Assembly (NCBI GenBank): GCA_963662175.1
Contig: OY759216.1
Span: forward strand, 49,245,087 to 49,309,086
DNA: 64,000 bases
Source: Aradus depressus
Taxonomy: Eukaryota > Arthropoda > Insecta > Hemiptera > Aradidae
Reading direction: 5' to 3'
The translations under genes and the position numbers were made by a program. Position 1 is the first letter of the stretch. The number at the start of each line of letters is the position of its first letter. A model generated the notes under the pieces. That model did no database searches, had not been told where the DNA came from, and saw nothing but the letters and a program-made list of their open reading frames with translations. Positions 41,615-51,984 of the stretch are shown one piece after another.

Positions 41615-41739
41615 TACATACTACTACTGTGAAATGTTACTCTAAATGGCGGACTGTAGTTTTCTTCCACGCCTAGATATAGGCAACCCTCATGACATTT
41701 GTGCCTATTTAATGTATTGCGGGATTAGTCTGAGTCACG

Positions 41740-42150
41740 AATAGAAATTCCAGGTCTGCCCTACATCTCTATACGAGCGAGGTACCAAGGTTCAAGAGTT
41801 ATAGAGGAATTACATCAAGAGAGATGTTTGTTTTACATCGTTTACCTGTACAAAGACATCAGTATAAACATGGTGGATATTCACAACAATTCTAATTGAA
41901 AAGCGCAAATTAATGAACTAAGTTTTCACTCTCCCTCTGAACCCAATTTACCGATTTGGTTGAAAGGAACTTCTGAATATAACTACATTTCGGGTTGATA
42001 CATTTGTTACATCGACAGTTATTAATGTTTTTGAGTTAGACCCCCTCCTCTGATCCCCCCCCCCTCCACTCCCCTCAGGCGATTTGACTGAAAATCAATA
42101 AGTGTGGGCCTTATGGGTTTCCAGTCAAACTGCATCAATATGAGTGGTAC
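41740..42150 (+). repeat. LIR with an alternative 5' extension
   Basis: LIR body from about 41925 (TTTCACTCTCCCTCTGAACC) to 42130, with a C-run near 42056. Instead of the usual head it is preceded by 150 bp (GTTATAGAGGAATTACATCA, ACATCGTTTACCTGTACAAA, ACATGGTGGATATTCACAAC). The same extension precedes the reverse LIR at 49030-49560. Confidence 0.65.
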
Positions 42151-42840
42151 CATCATAAGTTGAGTCGAACACTAAAACAGTTTTCGGTTAGACGCCACTG
42201 GTCGTGTACCGATGATGATGATGATGCAGTTTCTGTGCAACCCTCTTCTAAATATAGTGAATATGATCTACATTTGTTTTCTCATTTAGTAGTATGGTTG
42301 ATCTGGTTGAAGAGGGGTGTGGGGGATGTTGAGAGGGGTTTTTCCAGTTAGCTAGAGACGGTAAAACTTAACATATGTTAAAATGAAAACTAATGTACTA
42401 ACTGTGGTACCGAGGAGTCACAATTGTTCAAACAATTTTGAGATTGTAAAAAAAATTATGAAATGTTGAAGAAGGTAGTGAATTTGCCGGGTAACAAGAA
42501 TATTTGGTTTGAAAAAAACGAACCTTAATTTAACGAAGAGTAATGTTTATTGTATAGTGCCATGGGTGATCAAATAACTGTCTATGTTGAAAACACCACC
42601 GATTGATGTAGAAACTGACGAGTGTTCGTTTATCAAGGTACCATTTTGCTGTCTCCAACCTTAAGAAGAAGAGAAACATAAGAAGATGGTGTCTCAGGAG
42701 AATCAATAACCCGACACTAACCCAGACTGCAGAGCCAGCCAGTCAACCCCAACCCCCATAATGGTGGCGTTATGGCGGGCCACTGCCATTAGGCTAGCAA
42801 AGCGTTGGGTTCCACAACCCCAACATTATCAGAGTTCCGG
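42151..42840. other. No recognisable feature
   Basis: A GATGATGATGATG run near 42211 and mixed sequence. No gene recognised. Confidence 0.4.
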
Positions 42841-43071
42841 ATACAAATGTGTGTCGCTTGGTGGTATAGGTATGATGACCTTGCCCGCACCAGATATACA
42901 AATGTGTGTCGCTTGGTGGTATAGGTATGATGACCTTGACCCGCACCAGATATACAAATGTGTGTCGCTTGGTGGTATAGGTATGATGACCTTGACCCGC
43001 ACCAGATATACAAATGTGTGTCGCTTGGTGGTATAGGTATGATGACCTTGCCCGCACCAGATATACAAATG
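42841..43071. repeat. 55/56-bp minisatellite
   Basis: ATACAAATG recurs at 42841, 42896, 42952, 43008 and 43063, giving four complete units. Units alternate between 55 and 56 bp by one base (TTGCCCGCACC or TTGACCCGCACC). Otherwise they are nearly identical. Long open frames through it are an effect of the repeat. Confidence 0.9.
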
Positions 43072-43134
43072 ATTATATTACATTATAAAATCATTTCAAG
43101 GTTCCCCTCTTGTAAGAATAAGTATAATACAACA

Positions 43135-43310
43135 AACATATCTTGATGAAGCGGTGATCAGCTCCACCGCCTCTTCAGGCAAGAAATCAAGAGGCCAAAG
43201 ACAACTCAGTCGTCGAGGGGGGCAGCCCGGCAAGGGCCGAACCGACATAGCTTCCACCAATGTATTCGGATGTGTCGTGAACTTGTGCTTTGTGTATAAT
43301 TGTTGACTAA
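43135..43310 (-). pseudogene. Jockey-like retrotransposon C-terminal tail
   Basis: Minus-strand residues HKFTTHPNTLVEAMSVRPLP match the end of the RT remnant at 55840-56215 (HKFTTYPNTLVEAMSV). After it the frame reads LPEEAVELITASSRY, with the hairpin-like pair AGCGGTGATCAGCTCCACCG near 43149. Only the extreme 3' part is present. Confidence 0.6.
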
Positions 43311-43659
43311 TTATGCGTAAGAATGGTATGTCCAGGTCTGAAGTAAAATAGGAGGTAAAGGGAATGACAAAAGTAAAACTAATTAAGTAACAGAAAGGAA
43401 GAAAAATGACAATAATTGTTCGACAAAACTGAAAGTAATATAACAAAATGAATAAAATACAATAAAAAGTTATAATTCATTCCTTGAGAAGAGCTAAGCA
43501 ACCTTTAAGAGTTGAACAAGTCAACATTTCAATAACAAAAAATACTTGCCTGTACATCAGGTCGATATACCTCGAAAATTATGAAGCATACAAATCCGAA
43601 ATTCGGAATGTATGTAGATATCCTCAATCCGCAACTAAGAAAAAACATTCCAACAAATA
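43311..43659. other. No recognisable feature
   Basis: AT-rich sequence between the Jockey tail and a LIR. Nothing recognised. Confidence 0.45.
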
Positions 43660-43877
43660 AAGTCGTCTGTGAATCACCGGCTATGTTCTTCCCCAGAACG
43701 AATTAATAAATTAACTTTTCGCTCCCCCTTCAAAACCAGTTGGCCGTTTGAGATAATATTCAATAACTTTTAAGTTGAGGAACGCGGACATATTGTGGAA
43801 CTTGTAGTAAATAAATAAAACAAACTTATTTTTGAAATATTGTCTATTCCACCAAAGATATTTACAAAAAACTACCG

Positions 43878-43901
43878 GTTTCGGCCTTACACCATCGTCA
43901 G
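43878..43901 (-). ncRNA. Candidate hammerhead core (left end of minimal element)
   Basis: Minus strand: CTGACGA, a stem near GGTGTAAGGCC, GAAAC, then CGGTAG. Same layout as the 14-16 kb copies. Confidence 0.45.
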
Positions 43902-43927
43902 GTCTAGTTATAAGTTCATAACTAGAC

Positions 43928-43951
43928 CTGACGATGGTGTAAGGCCGAAAC
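43928..43951 (+). ncRNA. Altered hammerhead core (right end of minimal element)
   Basis: CTGACGA at 43928 and GAAAC at 43947 are kept, but the following ACCGGT is changed to ACCTTCT, so the minimal stem III is lost. Probably inactive. Confidence 0.4.
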
Positions 43952-44505
43952 CTTCTAGTTTTGTAAATATCTTTGGTAGAATAGACAATATTTCAAAAAT
44001 AAGTTTTGTTTTATTTATGTAATATTCAATAGTTGACTATTCAATAGGGGCTCCTAAATTCACACACTAAATTTTGTGTCGATAAATTCATTACATCACC
44101 AGTTATAATTTGAATTGAGCCCCCTCCCCGCAGCCCCTTTCCTTCGGTCGATATCACTGATATCTGACAAGTTATGTCCTCATTCGGTTTTGACTTTAAA
44201 TATGAAATTTCATGTCGATATAGTCATTACCATCAGCAGTTATGAGGTTTTGGAGTTAATTAAGCCTCTCCCCTAATCCCCCCCCCCTCCCCTTTGGTCG
44301 ATTTGACTGAAAACCAATAGGTGTTGTCGTTAGATAATTCTGGATTCACATAAAACATATTTCATGACGATACATTGATTCTTTTTTTTTCATATTTGGA
44401 ATCTAGAGGTCGGAAAATAAGAAATTTCGGTAAAAACTCCGCATGGAATTTCTAAACGATTACGTAACTTCTCCTTTACTTCGTATAGCTGGGCAAGTAA
44501 AAAAA

Positions 44506-45415
44506 AAGACTGGAGAATCCTAATTGCAAAAGCCACTTTAGATCAATAATGGAACCTTCTTTCGAGAACACCCTCTAAGAGGCCACTGAAGCTAGATGGC
44601 AATCGATAAAGAAATAACGGAAGACAATGAACTGCAGCCAGTGCCCACATCAAAATGGTTAGAGAGGGTTCGGGAATGTTAGGTATGAATTTCGTAAAAG
44701 AACTGTTATTTTAATTGTTTTTTGTTTACAGATTGTTATATTTTAATTATTTAAAAAATTTCGATTTAGAAGCTCTAGGCGCCAATCGACATCTAATATT
44801 TATAAAAATAGCTTGTGAAGCAATACTAGAAGGAATGTAGCAGAAAAACGACGGCGAAACTCATATGTCAAACCCTCCTCCCCTCATAAAAATTCATTTT
44901 GTCGTTTAAAGAAGTAAACTGAGTCCGGAGAAGTTACACATGTTACAATCAGACACCGATACGAATACATTCACTTCAGACATAATAAGACTCTGAAGAA
45001 GGAAATAAACAGTTTTCGAAACGAAAGAACCTAGATTTTCGTCAATATTGTCGATTCTATCAATCAAACATAATATCAATTAAGCTACTTTTCATACAAG
45101 TTTTATCTGGCTATACACTGGGTGGACTGGTTCCGGTGCCTAGGGACCTGATTATCCAATGTTATTCCTTCTCGATTACAACACTCCCGTCGACTATCTT
45201 CTAAAATCTTCCTCTATGATCCTATTTCTACCGAAAATGCGGAATATCGTTAGGGTTGACTGTGAAGAGCGCTCTGCAGTTACCATGTAGTCGAGAGAAG
45301 GTGGTTTCATGTGTGGGAAAAGTCTGTCAGACTGATCAGTTTCAAGAATAAGCTAATTTTTCCGGATGACCTGAGGCCCGTTCAACAAATGCGACAGAAC
45401 GACCTGTGTAATTCA
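44506..45415. other. Mostly featureless; possible Penelope-like end
   Basis: At 44993-45030 CTCTGAAGAAGG..TTTTCGAAACG has the CTGAAGAAG/CGAAAC spacing of Penelope-like termini. The rest has no recognised feature. Confidence 0.35.
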
Positions 45416-45419
45416 ATAG

Positions 45420-45710
45420 GATTTGACCAAGTAAGCGAAACTTGATTGTCGAGAGAGGTTGGTTGGACCATCCAGTATAGACGCCTCCCTCATGAGTGTC
45501 CACAGAGAGGCTTCAACTTTGGCTTTATGTAATAGAAAGGCCGCCGGCAGAGGTCGCCCTCCTGTAGAAAGGGAAAAGAGGATGGGAGAGTGGAGGGAGA
45601 TCAATGGTCGGGCGTGGCCCTTCCCCCTCTATATTGATCCACTATAACCAACCCCCACCACGGTGCCCCCACCCACCCTCACCCGCTCATTCACCAAGTT
45701 AACATTACAA
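45420..45710. other. GC-rich patch
   Basis: GC content is clearly above the flanks, with open frames of about 60 codons on both strands (e.g. KAAGRGRPPVEREKRMGEW on the plus strand). No splice sites or domains are convincing. It may be an exon or a promoter, or neither. Confidence 0.25.
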
Positions 45711-46059
45711 CCAGGGACACAGTATCGATACTTTGGTATCAGGTAAGTGTCGATACCATCCATACTTTTACCTACAAAACTACAAAAAAAGAAGGGGGGT
45801 TTATTATCAGAGATCAGCCGATATCAGTATTAGATACGTTATTTCCTATAACATGTACGTACATACATAACCTTATTTTATCTTTTACCTTAAGGTAAAC
45901 ATTATTGATACTTCCCCATCCATAACTCCGAACCCTAGGTAGTCCTGCTTTTACCTTATTGCACTCTCCGGGTAGAACCTTGTATATGAATTCGCTACCG
46001 ACTCAACACTAATAAGAAGTTGCATCCTTCCAGACAGATTGGTCAATAAATGGATTTTA
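45711..46059. other. No recognisable feature
   Basis: Contains GTATCGATAC-like palindromic bits near 45723. Nothing recognised. Confidence 0.4.
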
Positions 46060-46350
46060 TATTTACTTTCATTTGAAAAGATTTTTGATTAGGCCATGAA
46101 CATAAGCGGTTTCTCTTAAAATTTATTTAGGCCCCGAAGTGAAGTGATCTTATTTCTCGTCCTATTTCGGCCAAAATCTTGTCAGACTTAAGCAACAGTC
46201 ATATCTTAGTTAGAGCGATCATAAAATTTCTTCACATACACACAGACTGACTGACATCATCGCGAAAATGTTCAAAACGTATTATTCACATTGAAACGTG
46301 AAAATCCGTTGAAAACTCGATCTCAGATGTTCGCACGATTACAATGAGAA
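46060..46350 (+). repeat. Dispersed repeat R-D, copy 2
   Basis: Counterpart of 10530-10780: ATAAGCGGTTTCTC, GGCCCCGAAGTGAAGTGATC, CTTCACATACACACAGACTG and TTGAAAACTCGATCTCAGAT. Confidence 0.55.
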
Positions 46351-46394
46351 AATAAAAAAAAAGTTGGACGGGACAAGAATTTCAAGCACTCCTT

Positions 46395-46865
46395 GACTGT
46401 CCTCCATGTATCACCGGCAATGCTCTTCCCAATCGACCATTTGGGATGTAAGTCAATAGTTGACTTACATAGGAACTTCTGCGCCCTCATACTAAATGTT
46501 ATGTCGATACATTCATTAGATCGGCAGGTATTAGAATCTTTAACGAATACCAGACAGCGTACAGGCTCGGGACCATCGCGTAACGTCGCATCCGAAGTAG
46601 GGCGTGCTCAAGAGTTTTTCACCTCTCAGATAAAAAAAATAAGGCCCTCGGCCAGGTTTCCAACCCAAGATCTTGAACTCAGTAAGCAAGCACGCATACC
46701 TTGAGCTACCGTCGCCCTCTACATTCATTACATCAACAGTTATTTTACAGTTTTTATGCTAAGCACCTTTCTAATCCCCCCTTCCCTTCGGCGGATTTGG
46801 CTGAAAATCAATAGCTCTGGGAATCTGGATTACTCACATAAAATTTCGTGTCGAGAACATTTTAA
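46395..46865 (+). repeat. LIR interrupted by a SINE
   Basis: LIR blocks at 46408-46545 (ATCACCGGCAATGCTCTTCC, GTTGACTTACATAGGAACTT, TTATGTCGATACATTCATTA) and 46723-46860 (TACATTCATTACATCAACAG to AAATTTCGTGTCGAGAACAT). The core TACATTCATTA occurs on both sides of the SINE, which may be its target duplication or simply successive monomers. Confidence 0.65.
46546..46722 (-). mobile_element. SINE, head and centre, inserted in a LIR
   Basis: Reverse order: CGGGACCATCGCGTAACGTC, centre complement GCATCCGAAG, TTTTTCACCTCTCAGAT, then GGTTTCCAACCCAAGATCTT and TTGAGCTACCGTCGCCCTC. The tail is missing. Confidence 0.75.
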
Positions 46866-47659
46866 TCACTTTCAGATATCATGAAAATATATAATAGTAA
46901 ATAATGTTATTCAAAATTTTGGTAAAATATAGGAATAACTGTACGAAGTGAGTAAAGAACAACAATTTGGTAAAATTTAGATGAAAAATCCAACTTCAAG
47001 AGAGACAGGATATTTTATCTTGAAAGGAATTTTGTAAAAATGTATTTTTATAAAAAGACAAAGAGGCAAAAGAGGAAATTTGTGGCCGATGACTGCTCAT
47101 TTAGCTATTTTTAATGGGAAATGGTACAGTCAGCACAGAATTATGAGATAATAAAAGAATTCTTTGTAGTAGAACGGATGTACGAACTGACTCAACGAAA
47201 ATTAGATTCGGAGAATTTCAGAGGTTGTTTGAACTTGTGAGACATACTCAAGGTCGCTCTCTCAAACCCCAACCAAGACCAGATCAGTTCTTAGCATTCT
47301 CTCATCTCATTTGCAAGCGAAATTTGTTTTAACACTCGCCTATTATGATGGACAATTACGACACAAACACTTTTTGGTCTTCGATTTTTTGTGTTTCAGG
47401 TTAAAAGAAGAAATTTTTTGTTCCGTATCTGTCTAACAATCAGACGAGCTTGCCGGTTTATTACTACATACTATTATTATCTGAAAACGACAAAAAACAC
47501 GAAGAGTGGTTTAGGGGCGGGTAATGGCATCGACTTGTCTACAAATAGTCGCAGCGAATATCTCATAACCACTGCTGATTGTATTAAAAACAAGACAACC
47601 AAATTCCACCTTGGGATATCTTAGTTGACGTTAGTACGCCCAGAATGTATTACCGTTGT
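46866..47659. other. No recognisable feature
   Basis: AT-rich sequence. A 77-codon frame at 47391-47624 has no motif. Confidence 0.4.
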
Positions 47660-47664
47660 TTTGA

Positions 47665-48080
47665 TCGTACATTTTATAATACTGTGGTTTACCCCTGTCC
47701 ACCCAGTTTACAATATTGTGGTTTACCTTGCCCACTCAGTTTACAATACTGTGGTTCACCCTTGTCCGCCCAATTTACAATACTGTGGTTCGCCCCTGTC
47801 CGTACAGTTTACAATACAGTGGTTTGCCCCTCTGTCCGTTTCTTTACAATACTGTGGTTTGCCCCTCTGTCCACCCAGTTTACAATACTCTGGTTCGCCC
47901 ATGTCCACCCAGTTTACAATATTGTGGTTTGCCTTGCCCACTCAGTTTACAATACTGTGGTTCGCCCCTGTCCGCCCAATTTACAATACTGTGGTTTACC
48001 CCTGTCCGTCAACTTTACAATACTGTGGTTTGCCCCTCTGTCCACCCAGTTTACAATACTGTGTTTGCTCCAGACCGCAC
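47665..48080. repeat. Minisatellite, about 34-bp unit
   Basis: Around twelve units of TTTACAATACTGTGGTT followed by a C-rich half (e.g. TGCCCCTCTGTCCACCCAG). Units range from about 33 to 36 bp, so all frames are traversed. Long open frames in three plus-strand phases (up to 187 codons) are a by-product of the stop-free repeat, not genes. Confidence 0.9.
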
Positions 48081-49029
48081 ATTTTACATTTTTCCCCCGA
48101 GCGATAATGCTCTAATTCGCCCAATTTACCACAGCTCTTCCATCTGTTTCTATTACAAAGTTTCATTCAACAGATCATCTTTCACGATTCATTATGAAGA
48201 CAACAAAAATTTCAATTCAACATTTTACATCCGCCAGACGAAAACAATCCAATCTATATTAATTAATTACATATTCTAAACAGTATAAAGGTTGTTGAGT
48301 AATAATATATCAAAAGTGTCAGTTTAATTAGTGATAAATGGTAAGATTAATAAGAAAGGAGACTATGTGCGGAGGGCATTAGCAAATAATTAATTGGCGG
48401 GGTGGCGGGAAGGTTAGGAAGTTCCACACGTCGACAGGAATGTCACATCACATCAGACAACAGCAGATGTCACAGCTGGCTTCTCGCTTTCTTTCGACTT
48501 CTTCACATCCCTCTAGAATTTCTAACAAGAAAAGCAATCGCCGCTGTCGGGAAAAGAGTTAGGTTTCCGTACGGTTGGCTATTCTGTCACTAACCAAGAA
48601 AAGAGGTTTCATCCTAATCAGTATTATCAGTTCCTCTAACCTGTTAGTTAATATATTTTTATTGAGAAAAACCAGTTTTTTTTAAAATGTGTAGTTAACC
48701 AGTTCATGTCAAATGAACAAGTATGTAAACCAAAAATCTAGACTGAATAAAAGGTTATTTTAAAAATATCTATATTTTAATCAAATTTAGCATCATATGT
48801 GCTGTTTTATTTTGTCTGGTGCAAGTTTTTGTCATCCCAGGAAAAAATAGTCAAAGAAGTGTAAAAAAAATTCAGTAAACTCAGAAAATAGGTGAGAAAT
48901 TGGAAAGTGCAAGACCGCTAATTGTAAATAATTTCAAATTCGATAGTATAATCTATATTTAAAATAACTATAGATAATAGCATTTCATATATCATAATCG
49001 ACAGTGCTATTGATAGTTCGACACCACTA
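48081..49029. other. No recognisable feature
   Basis: A mixed-composition segment at 48365-48600 carries a 63-codon frame without a motif. The rest is AT-rich. Confidence 0.4.
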
Positions 49030-49560
49030 TTTCCGATTGAAACAATGTATCGACATGAAATTGTATATCTATACCTAGAACTCTAAGGACATCTATTGAT
49101 TTTCAGCTTACTCGGCCAAACGGAAGAGGGATAAGTGGGGGCTCACCTCAAAAACCCCACTAACTGCCCACATAATGAATGTATCTACATGAAATTTTAT
49201 ATTTAAATTCAAAACCTCATGAGGATGGCATGGAGAAGGGGGACTCGATTTAAATATCCTAATAACTGCCGGTGTAATGAATATATCGATATAAAATTTA
49301 GTATGAAGATTCAGAAGCCACTATATAAGTCAAATATTGAGTTTTAACCCAAATGGTTAATTAGCTCTGGAGGGAGAGCGAAAACGTACTTCAATTAGAA
49401 TTATTGTGAAAATCCACCGTGTTTATACTGATGCCTTTGTACCGATAAACGATGTAAAACAATCATCTCTCTTCATGTAATTCCTCTAAAACTCTTGAAG
49501 AATGTTCGTACCTCGTACAGAGATGTAGGACAAACCTGGAATTTCATGAATTTCTTCCCC
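49030..49560 (-). repeat. LIR, reverse, with alternative 5' extension
   Basis: Body 49030-49400 (TTGATTTTCAGCTTACTCGG, ATAACTGCCGGTGTAATGAA, GAGGGAGAGCGAAAACGTAC). Then 49400-49560 matches the reverse complement of 41740-41890 (AAAATCCACCGTGTTTATAC, TAAACGATGTAAAACAATCA). Confidence 0.65.
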
Positions 49561-49714
49561 CTTCTGATTATCCAAGAACCAAGCTTTTAGAGTTGCTACC
49601 TAGGACGCCGAGAATATCACATTATAATCTACTTTATATAATGATTTACTTATGTTATTATTTTATTTAAAAAAACAAACGCGGAACAACTATCCCACTA
49701 AATTTCCCTTTAAG

Positions 49715-49885
49715 TTGACTCATACCAGAGCGCTCTTTCGTCGGTCTGGTGGACATGAGCCCGACACTACTGTGTGAGTCCTAAATTTTTATTCACTTAG
49801 GGGTTTTTAACGAGTCGCTACACGTTCCATCGGAAGGACGGCGTTCTTAAGTCTTCATCATGAGCTCAGAAGGCAAGGGGGCGTT
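49715..49885 (-). mobile_element. SINE, diverged, partly deleted
   Basis: ACTCATACCAGAGCGCTCTT, GGACATGAGCCCGACACTAC, GGAAGGACGGCGTTCTTAAG and ATGAGCTCAGAAGGCAAG. The B box is deleted. Confidence 0.65.
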
Positions 49886-50176
49886 TAGAATGATATGCTA
49901 ATTGGCAGACGAACTTCAATTATTTATTATTCAATTACAAAACGTTAGTAGTTTCCAAGAAATCACTAAGAAACAGAAAGAATAACACGCTCCTTATACA
50001 GATTCAACTTCCGACCAACCCTAAAAATAACCAATTGTGAAATCTATCAAACAAATACAAGGAAGAAAAAAAGCAACACGTAGATCTAGGTTCCTTCCCC
50101 CCTCCATAAATAACACATTTGTAAGGTAAATAACGTGTAAAGCTATTGATTAATAATTAAGTTAATTGAGAGAAGG
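49886..50176. other. No recognisable feature
   Basis: AT-rich. Nothing recognised. Confidence 0.4.
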
Positions 50177-50197
50177 GGGGGGGGGGGGGGGGGGGGG
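50177..50197. repeat. Poly-G tract
   Basis: About 21 consecutive G residues. Confidence 0.9.
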
Positions 50198-50204
50198 TCT
50201 GAGT

Positions 50205-50335
50205 AGTGAGTGTGTGTGTATGTGAGACCCGCCCCTTAAGTTCCAAGAGTTCGTCGTCCTGGCAACCAGCGGCCATCGCTCCCACAAGCCTCAAGCCGGG
50301 CCATACCGTAAGAGCACCCCCCCGTCTATTTAGAT
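50205..50335. other. GC-rich patch with X-box-like motif
   Basis: Contains a GC-box-like CCCGCCCC and CCTGGCAACCAGCGGCC, which resembles an RFX X-box half. No gene is attached; regulatory function is only possible. Confidence 0.2.
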
Positions 50336-50399
50336 TAGAACAAGTCCAATAAGAATCTAAGTGGATTTTCTCCTGTAATTAGAGTCCTCGCGAGCGGAA

Positions 50400-50480
50400 G
50401 ACGTCGGTGAATCGCCGGCAATATACTTCCCCGGCGCGAATTAATCAACTAATTTTTCGCTCTTTCTCTGAAAACCAATT
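50400..50480 (+). repeat. LIR head
   Basis: GTCGGTGAATCGCCGGCAAT, ACTTCCCCGGCGCGAATTAA and CGCTCTTTCTCTGAAAACC, cut at 50480 by a pogo-like end. Confidence 0.7.
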
Positions 50481-50481
50481 A

Positions 50482-50690
50482 CAGTAGAACCTCGATAAGT
50501 CGAAAACCTCCAAAACTCGAAAAAAAGTTTTGTTCCTTTCCCTTCAAGCCCCAAAACCTCCATTACTCGAAATCTCCACCCTCTATTAGTCGAAATAATA
50601 AGCCAATTTGGTACATATTTTCCCTCTATAACTCGAAAAAATTAATTGGACCTCTGTATCTCGAACATAGCAATGTTTTATTTTACAACC
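50482..50690 (+). mobile_element. pogo/Tigger-like fragment
   Basis: Begins CAGTAGAACCTCGATAAGTC right after TA, with repeated CTCGAAA and GTCGAA words typical of the subterminal region. No right end; it is replaced by a reverse LIR at about 50690. Confidence 0.65.
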
Positions 50691-50875
50691 TTAACTAATA
50701 ACTGCCGATATAATCAATTTATCGACACAAAATTTAGTCTGAGGATATAGGAACCCCTAAGTAAGTCAGCTGTTGAATATTAGCGCAAACGGTCCACTGG
50801 TTTTGGGAGGAGCGAAAAGTTAATTGATTAATTCGTTCTGGGGAAGTACATTGCCGGCGATTCACCGACAACTTT
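50691..50875 (-). repeat. LIR head and one monomer, reverse
   Basis: ATAACTGCCGATATAATCAA, CACAAAATTTAGTCTGAGGA, TCAGCTGTTGAATATTAGCG and TGGGGAAGTACATTGCCGGC. It faces the forward head at 50400. Confidence 0.75.
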
Positions 50876-51261
50876 TTTATCCTGACTTTAAATCCAATAT
50901 TTGATTTCTTACTCTTTGTGGTGCCTCCAACCCAAACATTTTTTTTCAAAGGTACTCATACGTACGCTATAAGTCTTGAAAAGGAGCCAGAATATTCAAA
51001 ACATTTTGAAGCTAAACATATCAATTTACTCTCAAAATACTTGATGAAAATGTTATTATTTATCAAATTGAAGGAATATTCTAGTTAATCAACAAATTCA
51101 TTTCAAACAGAGGTCTGGCGTTTGAGACCCGAACCACCGCATAGTTGAAACTGACGGCAACGAGGTCTGACTTACAACCTTATTGGAAAATAGATGAAAT
51201 CAGGATTGCTGGAAATTACACAAATCCAATTTATCCATTGGTAACAACTGTAAATAAAGTA
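50876..51261. other. No recognisable feature
   Basis: AT-rich. A weak exon-like minus-strand segment at 51180-51256 is listed under rejected items. Confidence 0.4.
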
Positions 51262-51620
51262 AGTCGTCGGTGAATCATCGTCAATGTATAACCCCAGAAC
51301 GAATTTAATTACGTTGACCCTCTCCGTCCGAGACCAATAGACAAAAATTATTCAAAATCAATTCTAAAAATCAATAGTTGACTTACACGATTCATGACAT
51401 TGGCAGTTATTGGGGTTTTTGAGTCGAGTCCCCCTCCTCTGATCCCCCACCCTTCCCTTCGCCCGATTTTACGGAAAATTTAATGCGTGCCGTCCCTATG
51501 TAGTTTCGAATGTATATATAAAATTTCATGTCGATACATTCATTACATAGGCTTGATTTATTGGATTTTTTAAATTGGGCCCCTCTGTTCACTCCCTTCT
51601 CTTTGGTCGATTCCATTATT
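51262..51620 (+). repeat. LIR, head and monomers
   Basis: GTCGTCGGTGAATCATCGTC head, GTTGACTTACACGATTCATG (with a short deletion), then TTTCATGTCGATACATTCAT. The tail is missing. Confidence 0.75.
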
Positions 51621-51744
51621 CCAGTTTAAGGGAAATATCTAAAGATATTTACACTAAAGGGTAAGAAGATATGAAATCCCTTCGAAATTGTTTGTATATA
51701 TAATATATATATTCCTAATTATTCAAAATGTGTACATATGTTAT

Positions 51745-51860
51745 TATTCATGTGTACATTCAAAACCCCATAAGGTCCTATTGGTCTCAGTGGAATCGAC
51801 CAAAGAAAGGGAAGGGGGAGATGATCAGCGGGGCCCAACTTAAAACCCACAATATCTGGA
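51745..51860 (-). repeat. LIR fragment, reverse
   Basis: TACATTCAAAACCCCATAAG, GGAATCGACCAAAGAAAGGG and AACTTAAAACCCACAATATC. Confidence 0.55.
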
Positions 51861-51984
51861 CCATTCTAGATCAACAATGAATACAAGAAATGACCTGACA
51901 AAAAAGAATAATTCAGTTCATAACACTGTGTAAACTGGAGAAGTAGAAAGTTGAAAGTTTAAGTAATGAGACGTCGAAGTCTCA

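Larger units (their letters stand above)
43754..44031. mobile_element. Minimal Penelope-like palindrome with 12-bp target duplication
   Basis: TAATATTCAATA occurs at 43754-43765 and 44020-44031. The 254-bp insert consists of two outward-facing Penelope ends meeting at CTAGTTATAAGTTCATAACT, with no ORF. The left end carries the same TTGAGGAACGCGGACATATT extension as the 14-kb element; the right end lacks it. Since both target copies lie in LIR sequence, the insertion postdates the LIR. Confidence 0.85.
43660..44505 (+). repeat. Complete LIR, split by a Penelope-like insertion
   Basis: Head GTCGTCTGTGAATCACCGGC at 43662, interrupted at 43766-44019, then resuming GTTGACTATTCAATAGGGGC, three monomer cores (near 44078, 44214 and 44370), and tail CTTCGTATAGCTGGGCAAGT at 44480-44503. 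About 590 bp without the insert. This is the best reference copy for the family. Confidence 0.8.

Noticed and set aside
42761..43068. ORFs over the 55/56-bp array
   Set aside because: Repeat effect; no composition or motif of a real protein.
47625..48279. Long overlapping ORFs of 156-187 codons
   Set aside because: They are produced by a stop-free 34-bp minisatellite and change frame with unit length.
51180..51256. Minus-strand exon with acceptor TTTATTTACAG and donor GTAAGT
   Set aside because: One frame is open, but it is short and AT-rich, and the signals overlap the start of a LIR.
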